Positions 11,101 to 22,723 of a stretch of DNA of 64,000 bases are shown here, piece by piece. Made by a program: the position numbers and the translations under genes. A model generated the notes under the pieces. The model made no database searches and was not told the DNA's origin. It was given only the letters and a program-made list of their open reading frames with translations. The first letter of the stretch is position 1, and every line of letters begins with the position of its first letter. The DNA comes from Dryas octopetala (taxonomy: Eukaryota > Streptophyta > Magnoliopsida > Rosales > Rosaceae): contig OY992836.1 in NCBI GenBank assembly GCA_963921425.1, forward strand, positions 627,501 to 691,500, written 5' to 3'.

Positions 11101-12159
11101 ATCGACAAATACTTCATCAATGCTGGATTCAAGAGAAGCAAAAGCGAGCCAACACTCTACACCAAAACTCAAGGTAACTCCATTCTTATTGTCTCTCTAT
11201 ATGTTGATGATCTTATCTATACGGGAGATAATGAAAAATTAATTCATGAATTTAAAGAAGATATGATGAAGACATTTGAGATGAGTGACCTTGGTAAATT
11301 GCACTATTTTCTTGGCATTGAGATAATCCAAGAAGAAAATGGAATCTTCTTATGTCAAAAGAAGTATACTGAAAATTTCTTGAAGAAGTTCAAGATGTCT
11401 GGGTGCAAGACCGTGGCTACACCGCTCATCACCAATGAAAAGCGAAGAAATGACGATGGATCTGGAAAAGCGAAGGCATCAAAGTACAGAAGTCTCATTG
11501 GAAGCCTACTTTATCTAACAACAACTCGACCAGACAATATGTATGCGACCAGCCTACTTTCAAGGTTTATGCAAACTCCAAGTCAGATACACTATGGAGT
11601 AGCAAAAAGAATATTAAGGTACTTGCAAGGAACTATTGACTTTGGCATATGGTATAGACCTTCTACAGATACAAGCCTCTTCGAATTCACAGAGAGCGAC
11701 TGGGCTGGAGCGGACGACTTCAAAAGTACATCAGGCTATGCATTCACAATTGGGTCTGGCATATTCTCATGGTCTTCAAGAAAACAAGAGACAGTGGCAC
11801 AATCATCAGCCGAAGCAGAGTATGTGTCAGCGTCAAGTTCAGCCTGCCAAGCTATATGGCTGAGAATAATATTTGAAGACATGGGAGAACAACAAAATGA
11901 AGCTACTAAAATATTTTGTAACAACAAGTCTGCTATAGCGATGGCAAAAAATTCAGTGTTTCATGGCAGGACAAAACACATTGCCATCAAGCATCACTTT
12001 CTATATGAAGTCTCAGCAAACAAGGAGATAGAACTCAAGTATTGAAAGACAGAGGAGCAAATAGCAGACATCTTCACCAAGGCACTTCCAAGACCAAGAT
12101 TTGAAATGCTACGAAGCATGCTTGGAGTATCCCAAATGTGCATTAAGGAGGAGTGTTGA
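8140..12159 (+). pseudogene. Copia gag-pol polyprotein with three in-frame stops
   Basis: A single frame of 1,340 codons runs from ATG 8140 to a TGA at 12157-12159, which overlaps the 3' LTR start. Domains in order: gag (residues about 1-230, YDFWSIKMRTYF), zinc knuckle CRNCKKFGHMEKDC (about 279), protease WYIDSGCSNHM (about 327), pre-integrase CKGCQLGKQHRQAFP, integrase with HTDVCGPM and ALRSDRGKEY and APEQNGVSERKNR (about 505-650), reverse transcriptase with VKWVYKTKINPDGS, YQLDVKSAFLNGE and SLYVDDLIYTG (about 850-1080), and RNase H with SSAEAEYVSASS (about 1225). Stops fall at codons 708 (TAA, 10261), 900 (TAG, 10837) and 1302 (TGA, 12043). There is no frameshift. As it stands only truncated products are possible. 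The domain order (integrase before reverse transcriptase) defines Ty1/copia. Confidence 0.95.
12143..12153 (+). other. Copia polypurine tract
   Basis: AAGGAGGAG directly precedes the 3' LTR start TGTTGAAAATT at 12154. It primes plus-strand DNA synthesis in LTR elements. Confidence 0.85.
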
Positions 12160-12718
12160 AAATTAATGCACATTATTGGAAAATACTACAAAATTCTAGA
12201 GACTTCCTCAAAGCCCATACAAATTAAAGCTAGAATATTCCACGTAGTTCTACATAATTCTAAAAGTCTAGAAGATAGCTTGATAAGAAGAAAGAGTATT
12301 CTAGATAAACCTATTAGGAACTATCTTAACTAGAGAAGTCTACATAATTCTATATAAAAGAAGAGTCTAGAATATTAAGCTTATATAAGAATGTACTAGA
12401 ACATAATTAAAAGTGTAGTATACTCTAGAACCTACTAGTAGCATGTGGCTAATAGATGTTCTAGAGAAGTCAAGTACGTTCATCTACTCTCTATATATAT
12501 AGCATGTACCCATATCTAAGTGTAAGCAAGAGGCAATACTAAAAGCCACTAGTCCTAAAGTCCTAGACATCTACATCTCCATTTGTATCCTCCTCTGTTC
12601 ATCAATAAAAGATACTTTGTTTTATAGTTCAAACACTTCTCATATCAAGCATAGATAGCTAATAGAAGCTTACACAAGCCATTAGCTATGAGTGTCCTAA
12701 ACACCCTCTAAATTAACA
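12154..12718 (+). repeat. Copia 3' LTR (complete, 565 bp)
   Basis: Begins TGTTGAAAATTAATG and ends AAATTAACA. An internal TATA-like 'ctctatatatatagc' lies near 12487-12502, also present in the 5' copy near 7850. The next bases, gtctg, are the expected 5-bp duplication. Confidence 0.93.
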
Positions 12719-13335
12719 GTCTGAAATCATATATGTTGCACTACTGTTAAACTTTTCTCAAAAGAAGCCTTGATTTCAGTGTGTTGCAACTCAAGTAGAG
12801 CATGTATTTTCTCCCAGGATGTGTCAAATGTTCCTTGGTTGGTTCTAAGTTGTCTTTTTAACGTTGCATGTCTATTCAGCCTTGTTAATTAAAATGACAC
12901 AAAACTGTTATTAAAGATATAATTCAATTATACAAATGAATATGTGCAAGTTTTTTATTTTCTATCATTTGGCTAAATTTTTTTGCTATATTATATATGA
13001 AATTACCTGTTTGAAGTTGTATTCTCAAAGTGCATAAATTTATTTGTCCATGCTTCAAAAAACTTGTCCTTATATGGGTCTAGCCAAGTCTTTGTCACGT
13101 ACTGAAGTGCCTTTGGATACATTCTAAACTCAGTGAGTAGTTTCCTTAACTCCGTGATGAAATCTTCTTCAGTACATGATGCCACCATTATATTCCACTT
13201 CTTTATAAACATATCCCAGATATCCTTCGACTAAAAAACCTTCTTGCAATTGGCTAATACGTACATTGTTATTAATGTGCCATGCACTTACATAACAAAT
13301 ATTTCGATGTACCAAACACCACCTGAATGGCTTTC

Positions 13336-14967
13336 GGGCCAATTTGATATTGCTCTGAAAAAAAACAGCTGTGAAGTAAAACAACTGTGAAGTAAATTCA
13401 GCTGTAAAGTAAAGCAGTTGAGTGCTTGATAAACTATGTTTTCAAAAGTGTTGTGAGTGCAAAAAACAGTATCAAAGTATTTGGTAAATATTAATGTAAA
13501 AGTGCTGTGACAGTGTATAATTACAAAAATGAACATAATGCATGCTGAACATGTCTTTCACTTATTTGTTTGGTAAAAATAAAATGTTTTTTTTACTTTT
13601 TTTAAAAATTTGTGGCTACAAATTTTTATTAGCATTAATTTTTTTAAGGAGGTGATTTTCACACTCCTTTTTTCTCCATTTGCACTCCTTCTTAATTTTT
13701 TAAATATTTGTATATATTTGTATTATTTATTTTCCACATATACCCTTTAGCTTTTAATTATACAATGTCACATATGCAACATTAAATCCTACACATTAAT
13801 TTTTTTTAATTGTCATCATAATATATCTATTTCTATAACTCTCTTTTTAAAAAGAAAGAAAAACTTATGTAATTCTCTACACTTCTGTTCATCTGATTGA
13901 TATATAGTACACCTAGCTCTCTTTTCTTATTAAGCTATCATGTGACATTCATTTTTTAAAAAATTAAATATTCTACAAATTAGTAGTGGTTGCTATGCAG
14001 TGTCAAAAGACCCAAAAATGAGGGAGTGGATCGACTAATTGAAAACCCCAATTAATTTTATAACACAAAAACCACCATCAAAAGAAGAAGAAGATACATA
14101 AATCATGACCTTCATGAAGAAATTGAAAAAAAAATATGACAGGCTAAATATTTTCCTAATGAAAGTATAGAATGATGATTGAAAGCACGTACAAGACTGG
14201 TTAACATAAATCATGACCCTCATGAAGAAAACGAAAAAAAAAATATGATAGGCTAAATGTTTTCTTAATGAAAGTATAGAATGATGATTGAAAGCACGAA
14301 CAAGACTGGTTCACAAAAGAAAAAAAAAATGGCTTAGAAGGCAAAAAGATGCAATATGAAGAAGATACAACGAGGGAGAGAGAAAATTACTTATTTTTAT
14401 TTTTTTAATAATGATAAGAGAATGTAGGAAAAAATAATCATTACTGAAAGATAATTAAATTCAACAGCAATAAATGGTAGATTTGGAAAAATATATAATA
14501 AAAATATACAAAATACATTAAAAAAAGAGATGAAGCTAGTGCAAACGGAGAAAAGAGGAGTGCGAAATCGCCTCCCTTTTTTTAAGAACAACATTATTAA
14601 ATAAGTATGCCTATTATTTATTTAGGTATATTATAATTTTAATCGTACAAATAAAATATCATAATTAATTATCATAATATAAAGTATAACTAACAATGGA
14701 CATATTTTTTAATTTAAAATAAACAAATAAAAATTATATAAATCAATAAGGGTATTTTGGGTAAAATAAAATATTTATTGTTGCTGTGATTCACTGCAGC
14801 TTTCAAAAGCACCTAGAAACTTGCTTTCTATTTTTGCTGTGGGGAGTTGAAAATTGTGGGAAAAAGTAGTTTTTAATTTTTTACCAAACACCAAAACTGC
14901 TGTAGGTGATTGAGAATTGTCATTCACAGCAGCTTTTGGGTCCTCCACCGCAATCCCAAACGGAGCC
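13336..14967. mobile_element. PIF/Harbinger-like MITE in the transposase exon
   Basis: The ends are GGGCCAATTTGATATTGC on the left and, read inward from the right, GGCTCCGTTTGGGATTGC, followed on both sides by AGCTGTGAA-type sequence. TTC is duplicated on both sides (13333-13335 and 14968-14970). Removing the element and one TTC joins the transposase codons without loss, which confirms the borders. About 690 bp belong to this MITE; the rest is a second MITE inside it. No transposase is encoded. Confidence 0.82.
13648..14576. mobile_element. Non-autonomous MULE-type MITE with 9-bp target duplication
   Basis: The left end GGAGGTGATTTTCACACTCC is inverted at the right end (GGGAGGCGATTTCGCACTCC read inward), and similarity continues through TTTTCTCC(A/G)TTTGCACT. 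The 9-bp TTTTTTTAA flanks it at 13639-13647 and 14577-14585. The interior is AT-rich and noncoding. It contains a direct duplication: 'catgaagaaa' ... 'aaagtatagaatgatgattg' occurs near 14110-14185 and again near 14222-14297. Confidence 0.85.
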
Positions 14968-16012
14968 TTCATCAAAGAAATCTCTCTGTCTATCACTATA
15001 ATATCAGGCATAGGAATACCATCCATTACACCCCGGAATGTACTTAAAGCCCATACATAATTATTTCCCCGTTCCAAAGAAAGATAAACAAAACCAACAT
15101 AAAATGTCATATTAGTTGATGTAACTCCAACAATTTCTAACAGGGGCATACGATACCTATTTGTTTTATACGTGCAATCCATTACCAGAACACGTGGAAA
15201 TGCACGCAACAAGTCCAAGCTCATTGGGTGCATCCAAAACAAGTCTAAAATAGTGTTGGTCTTAGAACAACTCCTATGCCACTCAATGTAATTATGCTTA
15301 GATAACTTACTCATCAATTGTTGCATGTGGGACCTCCCTGCTCTTTCTAAAACCCTCCAACATTGACGTGCATTGTATATCGTCCTAAGAGTGGATGCAT
15401 TATGTTCATCCCTTTGTTTTATTGTTGTCAAAATCTCTTTTGGCCTCACCAAACTCTTACACATATCGAGCACCAATGATCTCTCCTCTAATTATAATCT
15501 AGCTACCTGCAAATGAATGGCCCTGAAAGTTATTTATTGATGCATGGTTATGCACTCCAACAGCCACCACCAACATCCAATCATCACTAGTAACCAACTT
15601 CTTACCCTTTACTTGGAAAGGACAGCCGCACTTTTTTGATCCCGCACGTCTTTTATCCTCACCTTTTATGTCTTTTTTAGGAGTTCGCCTCGTATATTGT
15701 CCACACCTCTCACAACCCAATGTAACTCTAGGTTTCTTATTACCTTTTCCACCTGTATCGGATCTTAATGTCTCAATAACAAAACCACTCATCCTCCCAA
15801 CTTCACGTGCCCATCGTATTAAGTCTTCTCTGCTCTTGAATATCTATGTAAACAACAATTGCAAATTAAGTGCATGAATAAGTAAATCAATTACTCATTT
15901 TAATTAAAACTTACCTCATCCGTAGTGAATTCACTAGTGTAGTCCTCTGTACATTTAGAAGCTACATTATTATAACCAATAGATGCATCTTCCTGATAAA
16001 AAAATTACACCA

Positions 16013-16201
16013 TGTTGTAAAAGTATGTAGAAATTAGGGTTTGTGGAAAAGAGAGGTAGAGAGAATATATCAGTCTATGTATTTCATTCATGTTATAAAT
16101 ATCCTTATATAGAGGTAGGGTTTACTAGGTTTAGAATATTTACTAGTATGCCCCTACAACTAATTACAGGAATAGCCACTTATAACAATATATTTACAAC
16201 A
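16013..16201 (-). repeat. Minus-strand copia 3' LTR and adjacent polypurine tract
   Basis: 189 bp, nearly identical to 33907-34095 (differences include gagaggTag/gagaggCag). On the minus strand the LTR is directly preceded by CCAAGGGGAAG (16202-16212), a typical polypurine tract. 'tatataagg' on the minus strand near 16110-16118 is TATA-like. Confidence 0.92.
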
Positions 16202-16249
16202 CTTCCCCTTGGATATTCTATGTCATTAGTGTTGTCTCTTCTATGCGCT

Positions 16250-16680
16250 TCTAAGTTGCCTTGTTAAAACCTTTCCAAGGAATAAAAACCCTGTGGGAAC
16301 AAAAACAACCCTGGTCGAAAGAAAAAGAGTGCAACGCGCATGAGTGTGGAGTAGTTGCATCAGGACCTCGAAAGTAGGTGAAGTTATATCTTCTGGATCA
16401 TGAGCAGATAGTATGTCAATGGGAGCGGGGTGCATTAGAGTTGCTACACCAAAACCTTGCCCGGTAAACCCAATGGGAAAAACCCGTGGTCGAAGGGAAA
16501 AGATGAGCAAATGCATATATATCAGATCAACACATCTTCAGGATGTAGTATGAGTAGGGTGACCATGCCAAGATGTGCCTCATTAAAACCTTGCCAAGTA
16601 ACAAAACCCAGTGGGACAAAATAACCCTGGACGAAGGACAAAAGAGTACACGATGGTCAAGCGAGTATGCTTCGGGATAC
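16250..16680 (-). repeat. Imperfect repeats in the copia 3' untranslated region
   Basis: Three related blocks (about 16257-16335, 16452-16510 and 16583-16655) carry 'aaccttgccaagtaacaaaa', 'cccagtgggacaaaa' and 'ccctggacgaagg' variants. They lie between the RNase H stop and the polypurine tract. Such repeats are known from the 3' regions of some copia elements. Confidence 0.75.
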
Positions 16681-16708
16681 TCCCCCTGATGTCGACTCCC
16701 CCTGAAGA

Positions 16709-17507
16709 CTACATACTAGGTAAATCAGGCAATCTACGCAAACCAATACCTCGAACATGCATCAAGAATGTGGACTTTGGCAGTGACTTGGTGAAGAGGT
16801 CTGCATGGTTGTCTTGAGATCGGATCTGCTTGACTTCAATCATCTGATGCTCTTGTTGCTGTTGATTGAAGAAGAACTTTGGTGCAATATGCTTGGTGTT
16901 GTCTCCTTTGATGAAACCCGTCTTCATCTCCTCGATGCAAGCGGCATTATCCTCATAGATAATCGTTGGTTCATCAGTGGTAGAATTCAGCCCACACGTA
17001 CTTCGAACATGTTTGGAAACTGCTCTCAGCCATATACATTCACGAACTGCTTCGTGAAGAGCTATAATCTCAGCATGATTCGAAGAGGTAGCAACAAGGG
17101 TATGTTTCGTTGACCTCCAAGATATTGCTGTATTCCTAATGGTAAAGACATAACCAGTTTGAGAACGCGCCTTATGCGGGTCTGATAGATACCATGCGTC
17201 AGCATATCCAACAAGGCGGGCATCGTTCCGAGGATCGAGGGGGTTCGATCCATTCCTTGATGCAAAGGGATAGAATAAGCCCATATCCGTCGTACCTCTA
17301 AGGTAGCGGAAAATGTCTTTTATGCCATTCCAGTGGCGGCGTGTTGGCGCAGAGCTATATCTAGCTAACAAGTTCACAGCGAATGAGATGTCCGGTCTAG
17401 TACATTGAGCCAAGTACAATAATGCGCCTATTGCACTTAGATATGGGACTTCTGGTGCCAATATCTCTTCGTTATCATCTGCGGGACGAAACGAATCTTT
17501 CTTAGGA
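16709..17507 (-). pseudogene. Copia RNase H domain (C-terminal part of polyprotein)
   Basis: The frame is open from the insertion point at 17507 to a stop at 16709. It shows VPYLSAIGALLYLAQCTRPD, AVNLLARYSSAPTRRHW, the RNase H-type LVGYADAWYLSDP, ATSSNHAEIIALHEAVRECI and the end HADLFTKSLPKSTF. It is the downstream half of the reverse transcriptase-RNase H region whose upstream half lies at 20364-21201; the solo LTR 17508-20358 separates them. This part itself has no visible defect. Confidence 0.9.
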
Positions 17508-20358
17508 TGTAACAACCCGACCCAAATTTTCACTAGAAATTTAAATTTTTATTTAACTATATTTTTAAGAGATTTTTTTAAAAAAATGATGTTGAATTGT
17601 ATTTGGAAAATAAAAAAGGGGTTTTGATTTAAATTTTTAATTTTTGTTTTAATTTGGGATTGACCCAAAAGTTGACTTTTAAAATAAATGAGTTTTCGAT
17701 TTTGACTTTGGCTTCGTTAGATAGGTTTCGACTCCACGATTTCATAGACACGTAGCACGCGTCGATCCGAGTTATAGTTTGAAAGATATGGGCGTTTGAA
17801 GCGAGGGGCAATTTCGTAAAATGGACAAATTGGGTTTAAAATCAGATTTTTTTTTAGAACTTTTTCTCTCTCTCTCTAGAATCTTCTCTCTCTCCCGCAC
17901 TCTCACTTCTCCCTCTCTCCCTGAGCTCACTCACCTCCCCTTCTCTTCTCTCACCGGCGCGGCCAGCTCCGGCCTACTCCCCGGCGACCAGAGGCCGGCG
18001 ACGAGTCCCTCTCGTCATCACCAACCCCACAGACCCCCCAGTTTTCTCTCTCTCCGTGACTCTCACTTCTCCCTCACCCACTGCGCGCGATCAGCTCAGC
18101 CCAGCCCGGCCAATTCCGGCCATTACCCGACCAGCCCAGGCCACCGGCGAGCCTTCCCGACGCTGACCACCTCTCCCGGCCATTCCTCCAGCCAGCCCAG
18201 CTCCCATACGCACGAAATCAGGGCCAGAGGAAGCCCAGCCCGCCGCCTTTCCCTCGCCCGATTCTAGCCACCTCTGGCCACCGTTCGAATTGAAATTAGG
18301 TGGGTTTTCTTCCTTTATTAGTGGGTTCTAATTCTCTTAAGTTATTGTTGTTTAATTTTGAGTTTAAGTGGAAGTTTGAATTTGGGGAGTGTAGGGCCAT
18401 TTCGGGTTTTCTTTAATTTTCTGGTTAGAGGGCTATTCTTGTTGTTTTGTTTAACAAATTTCATCCCTAGGAACCTCTAGTGTGGTTTAAGATTGAAGGG
18501 TTGATTTGGGTTGAGAAATTTTACAATTTTTGGCTAAAAATTGGTGATGGGCAGCCACTTTGTGCGCCACCGAATGTGATTCAGGAAGCCCCCACTGCCA
18601 TTTGTGAATTAAGGACTATTTTGGGCATTTGTGGAGTGGGTTGTTGAGCATGGCTACATGAGTGTGATTGGAGAAGCCGAAGTTGTCTGTAAGTTTAATT
18701 TTGAACGTCGTAAATCGTCGAGTTAGAACGAGTGTTGGGCGTGATGTTAAGTTGAGCACACATCTACGTTTAAGTGTCTTGAGTCGGAACTAATTGTATT
18801 TCGTTGATTGTCTATTTTATAGGCGAGACGACCGCGGCTCGAAACGATTCGGCGGAGGATTGGAGCTAGGATTCTCACTGTGAGTGGACTTGGTTTCTTG
18901 AACGTTTTTATAAATTCATGGATTTGTTCATGTTTAATATCTTGAGTAATTGATTTCTGAGTAGTGAGTTGGATTTTGTTTTCCTTAAAAATGATTTTCA
19001 GGAACTTCAAGATTTAAGTCATGATTTTTATAATGATTGTATCCAAATATGATGACTTGTAAATTTGACCTTGATTTTAATTGAATTATGGGTTTTAAAT
19101 GATTTATTTGCCCAAAAATATTGGAAAACCAAACATGAGATTTTATCTAGTTTGAAAATTTGTAAATGAGATTTCCATGTTGAGTATTGACTTTGTTAGT
19201 TTGGGAATTTTTGTTGTGGAGGATAACTTATTTTGAATTTGTAATTTATGCAATAAGTTCATGGATTTAAAATTTCTTGGAAAAGTACAATTATTCTATT
19301 CTTGGTGGAAAAATGATTTATTTGGGTTATGGAGAAATGGTTTTCAAACCACCTTTGCAGTACCCTCCAGGTTATCAGAATTAATAGGTCTTTGGGACCC
19401 ATCACGGCACACATATAGGCTTTGGGCCGTGTGTCAGGATGCTTCGCCCTTTGGGGGCTGCTCTGCGTGCAAGTATGACTAGGTTTGCCTGCACGTGCTG
19501 ATTTTATTCACACGTGTGTATGGCCAGGATATTGCCTGCACGTGTTGGATTTCACTTCACGCGTGTGTATGGACAGGATATTGCCTGCCTGTGCGATGCA
19601 GGAATTCCGCATAGGTGTATGGCTAGGTTATTCAGGGTATATAGCATGGTGGAAAATGAATTTGGTTATTTTCAGAAATTATTAAATATGTTTTTAAGTG
19701 AGGGATTTCTTTTGAATTCTATCAAGATTGTTGTTACGATGTTTTACAATTCGTTTGTTTTAAGAAATTGTTATTTGAAAAATATATATTGTTTTATGGG
19801 ATTTCTTAAGTTTAAATAAACTTTATGGTTTTAAAACTGGGGGATTTCAAAGAGCGACGTGAGGTCTTAGAGCTAAACGTGGTTTTGAAGGATTTTCTGA
19901 AACATGAAGTTTACTTTTGTTTTTGTTTTTATTAAACTGTCCACTCACCGAGTTTGTCTCACGGTTTATCTTGTTTTGTTTTAAATTGTTCCCCCCAGGT
20001 AGTAGCTTTGGTGGAGGTCGAGCCAATCACATCTAGGCGGTTACATCCATATTCCTTCTCGGACCAGTAGGCGTCATTTTATTTTTCGGTGTAAAATTCT
20101 TTGTAATAGATTAGAGGCTCTGATAACCACTTTAAATATTTAGTTGGTTTCTCTGTCAAATTGTTGGGTCTGAGACCCTATTTGGTTGTGGTAGAGGTGG
20201 TTGATAACTTAGAAGTGCTTTTAACAGGTTTCGAAATTTCTGGGTTAGTCCATTTTCAGGGGAGGTTCTGCCAAATTTTTGGTAAGATTTTTCTTGATTT
20301 TGGATTCCCGCAGGACGTCTCCGGGTTTCAGGGTGGAAATTCGGGGGCGGTTCTGTCA
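17508..20358 (+). mobile_element. Solo LTR, 2,851 bp (family A variant) in the copia polyprotein
   Basis: Begins TGTAACAACCCGACCC and ends GGCGGTTCTGTCA. The copia sequence TAGGA is repeated on both sides (17503-17507 and 20359-20363), so this is one insertion with no internal region left. It has the shared U3 block (AAGTTGACTTTTAAAA near 17655, 'agacacgtagcacgcgtcga' near 17745), a CT-rich leader (17865-18070) and a GC-rich segment to about 18290. A minisatellite-like block follows at about 19485-19625. It joins the copia reading frame again when removed. Confidence 0.95.
19485..19625. repeat. Short repeats in solo LTR
   Basis: Three imperfect units of roughly 50-65 bp contain 'cctgcacgtg', 'cacgtgtgtatggccaggat' and 'attgcctgc' variants. 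They occupy the same place as the 51-bp array at 712-897 and the arrays at 28440-28565, 36359-36482 and 61541-61842. Confidence 0.75.
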
Positions 20359-20363
20359 TAGGA

Positions 20364-21201
20364 TCTAGACTACGGACGATCATGGGCGTGTTAGAAGGCT
20401 TCGCTTTATCCTCATTAAAGCGCCTTAACATCTTCTGGATGTAATTTGATTGATGGATCAAAATTCCATCTGCACGGTGCTCGAGCTCCAGGCCAAGACA
20501 GAAGTTCATTCTCCCAAGATCTTTCATCTCGAATTCCAACTTTAGGTGTTTAGCGGTTTCCTTGATCTCTTCAGGAGTACCAATTAGATTCATGTCATCG
20601 ACATAAACAGCTACAATAGCAAAACCAGAACTTGTTTTCTTAATAAACACGCAAGGGCATAGATCATTATTCACATATCCCATCCCGATCAAATACTCAC
20701 TTAGATGGTTATACCACATCCGTCTGGATTGTTTCAATCCATACAGTGAACGCCTCAAACGAATGGAGAGCGTGTTCCGTGGTCTGGAACTATTTGCATC
20801 GGGTATCTTAAGTCCTTCGGGAACTTTCATATATATCTCTGTATCAAGATCCCCATAGAGATAAGCAGTGACCACATTCATAAGCTGCATACTCAGTTTT
20901 TCGGAAACTACCAAACTGATAAGGTAGCGGAACGTTATCACGTCCATTACGGGAGAATACGTTTCCTCGTAATCAATCCCAGGGCGTTGAGAAAATCCTT
21001 GCGCCACTAGACGAGCCTTGTATCTTACAATCTCGTTTTTCTCATTACGCATCCTTACAAATACCCATTTAAATCCTACAGGTTTAATATGGGAAGGTGT
21101 AGGAACGACAGGCCGAAACACCTTTCTCTTTGTCAAGGAATCTAATTCGACCCGGATTGCTTCTTTCCACTTTGGTCAGTCGTCTCGACGTTGACATTCA
21201 T
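20364..21201 (-). pseudogene. Copia reverse transcriptase domain
   Basis: Minus-strand frame with PVGFKWVFVRMRNEKNEIVR, YKARLVAQGFSQRPGIDYEE, MQLMNVVTAYLYGDL, RSLYGLKQSRRMWYNHLSEY, the catalytic AVYVDDMNLIG and MKDLGRMNFCLGLELEHRAD. It reverse-transcribes the element RNA. The frame ends at the solo LTR (TSD TAGGA) on one side and at the gypsy insertion (TSD TTCAT at 21197-21201) on the other; a stop lies near 21175. It continues in 16709-17507 and is preceded by 29863-31799. Confidence 0.92.
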
Positions 21202-22676
21202 TGTAACACCCCGATCCTAGGGCCCAAAATTACACTGAAACTTTGTCCTTTAAACCTCTTTTCAAAGAATGAGCCATGCACTTAACATAATAATTAAATA
21301 CATTTGGTAAATAAGAGTGTGAGCCCAAAACATTTATGTAAAATTTACTGTATAAAATCAGTTAAATCAGATTAAAATGGGTCCCACTGCCTCGTCTTCT
21401 CCTCACTGCCTCCTCAGCCTGCTTAACAAGCAAAACACCAATAACCACACTGTACCATATCCATGGTATACCGGGTCATTCAAACAAACAACCTGGTAAG
21501 CTCACTAGAGCTCGTATGAGTGAAATGACTTAAACCATAATCCTCAATTAATCCTTCAATTTCCATGCTAAAAAATAATCCACAACAGTATCCATAATTA
21601 CTCAATCACATCACAAATTCATCAACAAATATCCAAGCATCAAGATAAATATAATTCCTCAAATTCACCTCATAATCCCACCAAAAATAATAATAATCAT
21701 TCTGCCATTCAATTTCCTAATCGTCAACTATTAACCTCAACCTCAAATCATTCCCGTCTTCATTTAATAACCTCAGTGCATAATCATCCTCATTTCCATT
21801 CTCCAAGATTCAAGCCTAGACTTACCAAGTCCTAGCAAACAAATGCACACAAGAAATCAAGCAACAGTTAAACTAACTAATTTCACTCACTGTTTGACCA
21901 CGTAAAATGACAAAAATGCCCTTCTTGGCTCCTTTACTCGGATCTCCAATCCGACAGCATAACGGCATCGGGAATGAGATTTCCCGAGCCCGTGTACCTG
22001 TTAAGCCCAGACAATCAACATATACAATTCAGAAACACAATTGGGCCACTGACGACCGAAACGGGCGGCCGCCACCACACACGGTGGCTGCCCAACCTAG
22101 AACAACACACAAAACACACCAAAAACGACGGACCTTTGAAAAGACTCCAGGACTTTCCGAAGAGGCACAACGATTCAGAAAAATCACCAAAATCGCGGCC
22201 ACACAAGGCGGAGCTACACTGGCCGTGGCTGCAAAATAGGGGAATCGAAATCGAATCACAAATGGCTCAAACTAAGTACACAGACACGAAGGAGACGTCG
22301 AGAGGAGCCAAAACGATACCTGGGTCGACGGCCAATTCTCGTCGAAAATGGTCGAAACTGGCCGGAGAAGACGATCGGACAACAATCTTCGATTCGTCAC
22401 CGTTTGACGTCATCGGAGCATGGGGTAACCACTGGGAGATTCGCCGTGGCCTGGGAAAGAGAACCCAGGTGGTCCGGCGCCGCGATTTGGCCGACAAATG
22501 CGAGATTGCCGACAAGAGCCTCTCTCGGTCTTCGTGTCGATTCGTCGTGATGGTGGCTCAGCTGGGTGATCGGCGGCCAGGGAGAGGAAGAGGGGAAGAC
22601 GGCCAGCACGTCTGGGCTTCGACCTCCGGCAGCCGTCACCGGACGCGCCGATGATGGCGGCGGCTGCACTGTGCAG

Positions 22677-22723
<47 letters not shown>

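Larger units (their letters stand above)
7590..12718 (+). mobile_element. Ty1/copia element, nearly intact, 5' LTR truncated
   Basis: The element has an LTR, primer site, one long polyprotein frame, polypurine tract and LTR. The two LTRs are nearly identical; the visible differences are a few bases and a 10-bp block (tattgtccta) extra in the 5' copy. The 5' LTR lacks its first 76 bp. The only obvious coding defects are three stop codons. These points indicate a recent insertion. The base run after the 3' LTR is gtctg; its partner at the 5' side is lost. Confidence 0.93.
12719..15992 (-). pseudogene. MULE transposase with FAR1-type DNA-binding domain (exons 2-4)
   Basis: Minus-strand exons can be placed by splice sites. 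Exon 2 (15992-15915, 26 codons) runs EDASIGYNN...SEFTTDE to a GTAAG donor. Exon 3 starts at 15843 with IFKSREDLIRWAREVGRMSG and carries the FAR1 cysteine/histidine block LGCERCGQY...CGCPFQVKG...VAVGVHNHAS. It continues into the MULE transposase domain (LLRAFPRVLVMDCTYKTNRY, PLLEIVGVTSTNMTFYVGF, IVIDREISLMKA), is cut by a MITE at 13336-14967, and resumes with AIQVVFGTSKYLLC and a C-terminal part (KKWNIMVASCTEEDF, TWLDPYKDKFFEAW). Exon 3 ends at 13007. Exon 4 (12880-12719) begins RLNRHATLKRQLRTNQG and is cut by the copia. A stop and frameshift near 15490-15510 and further defects near 13230-13290 make it a pseudogene. MULE transposases cut and paste their element; FAR1-related plant regulators derive from them. 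Confidence 0.88.

Noticed and set aside
17821..18267. 148-residue Ser/Pro-rich frame
   Set aside because: It is the CT-rich and GC-rich leader of a solo LTR; the sister LTR does not keep the frame.
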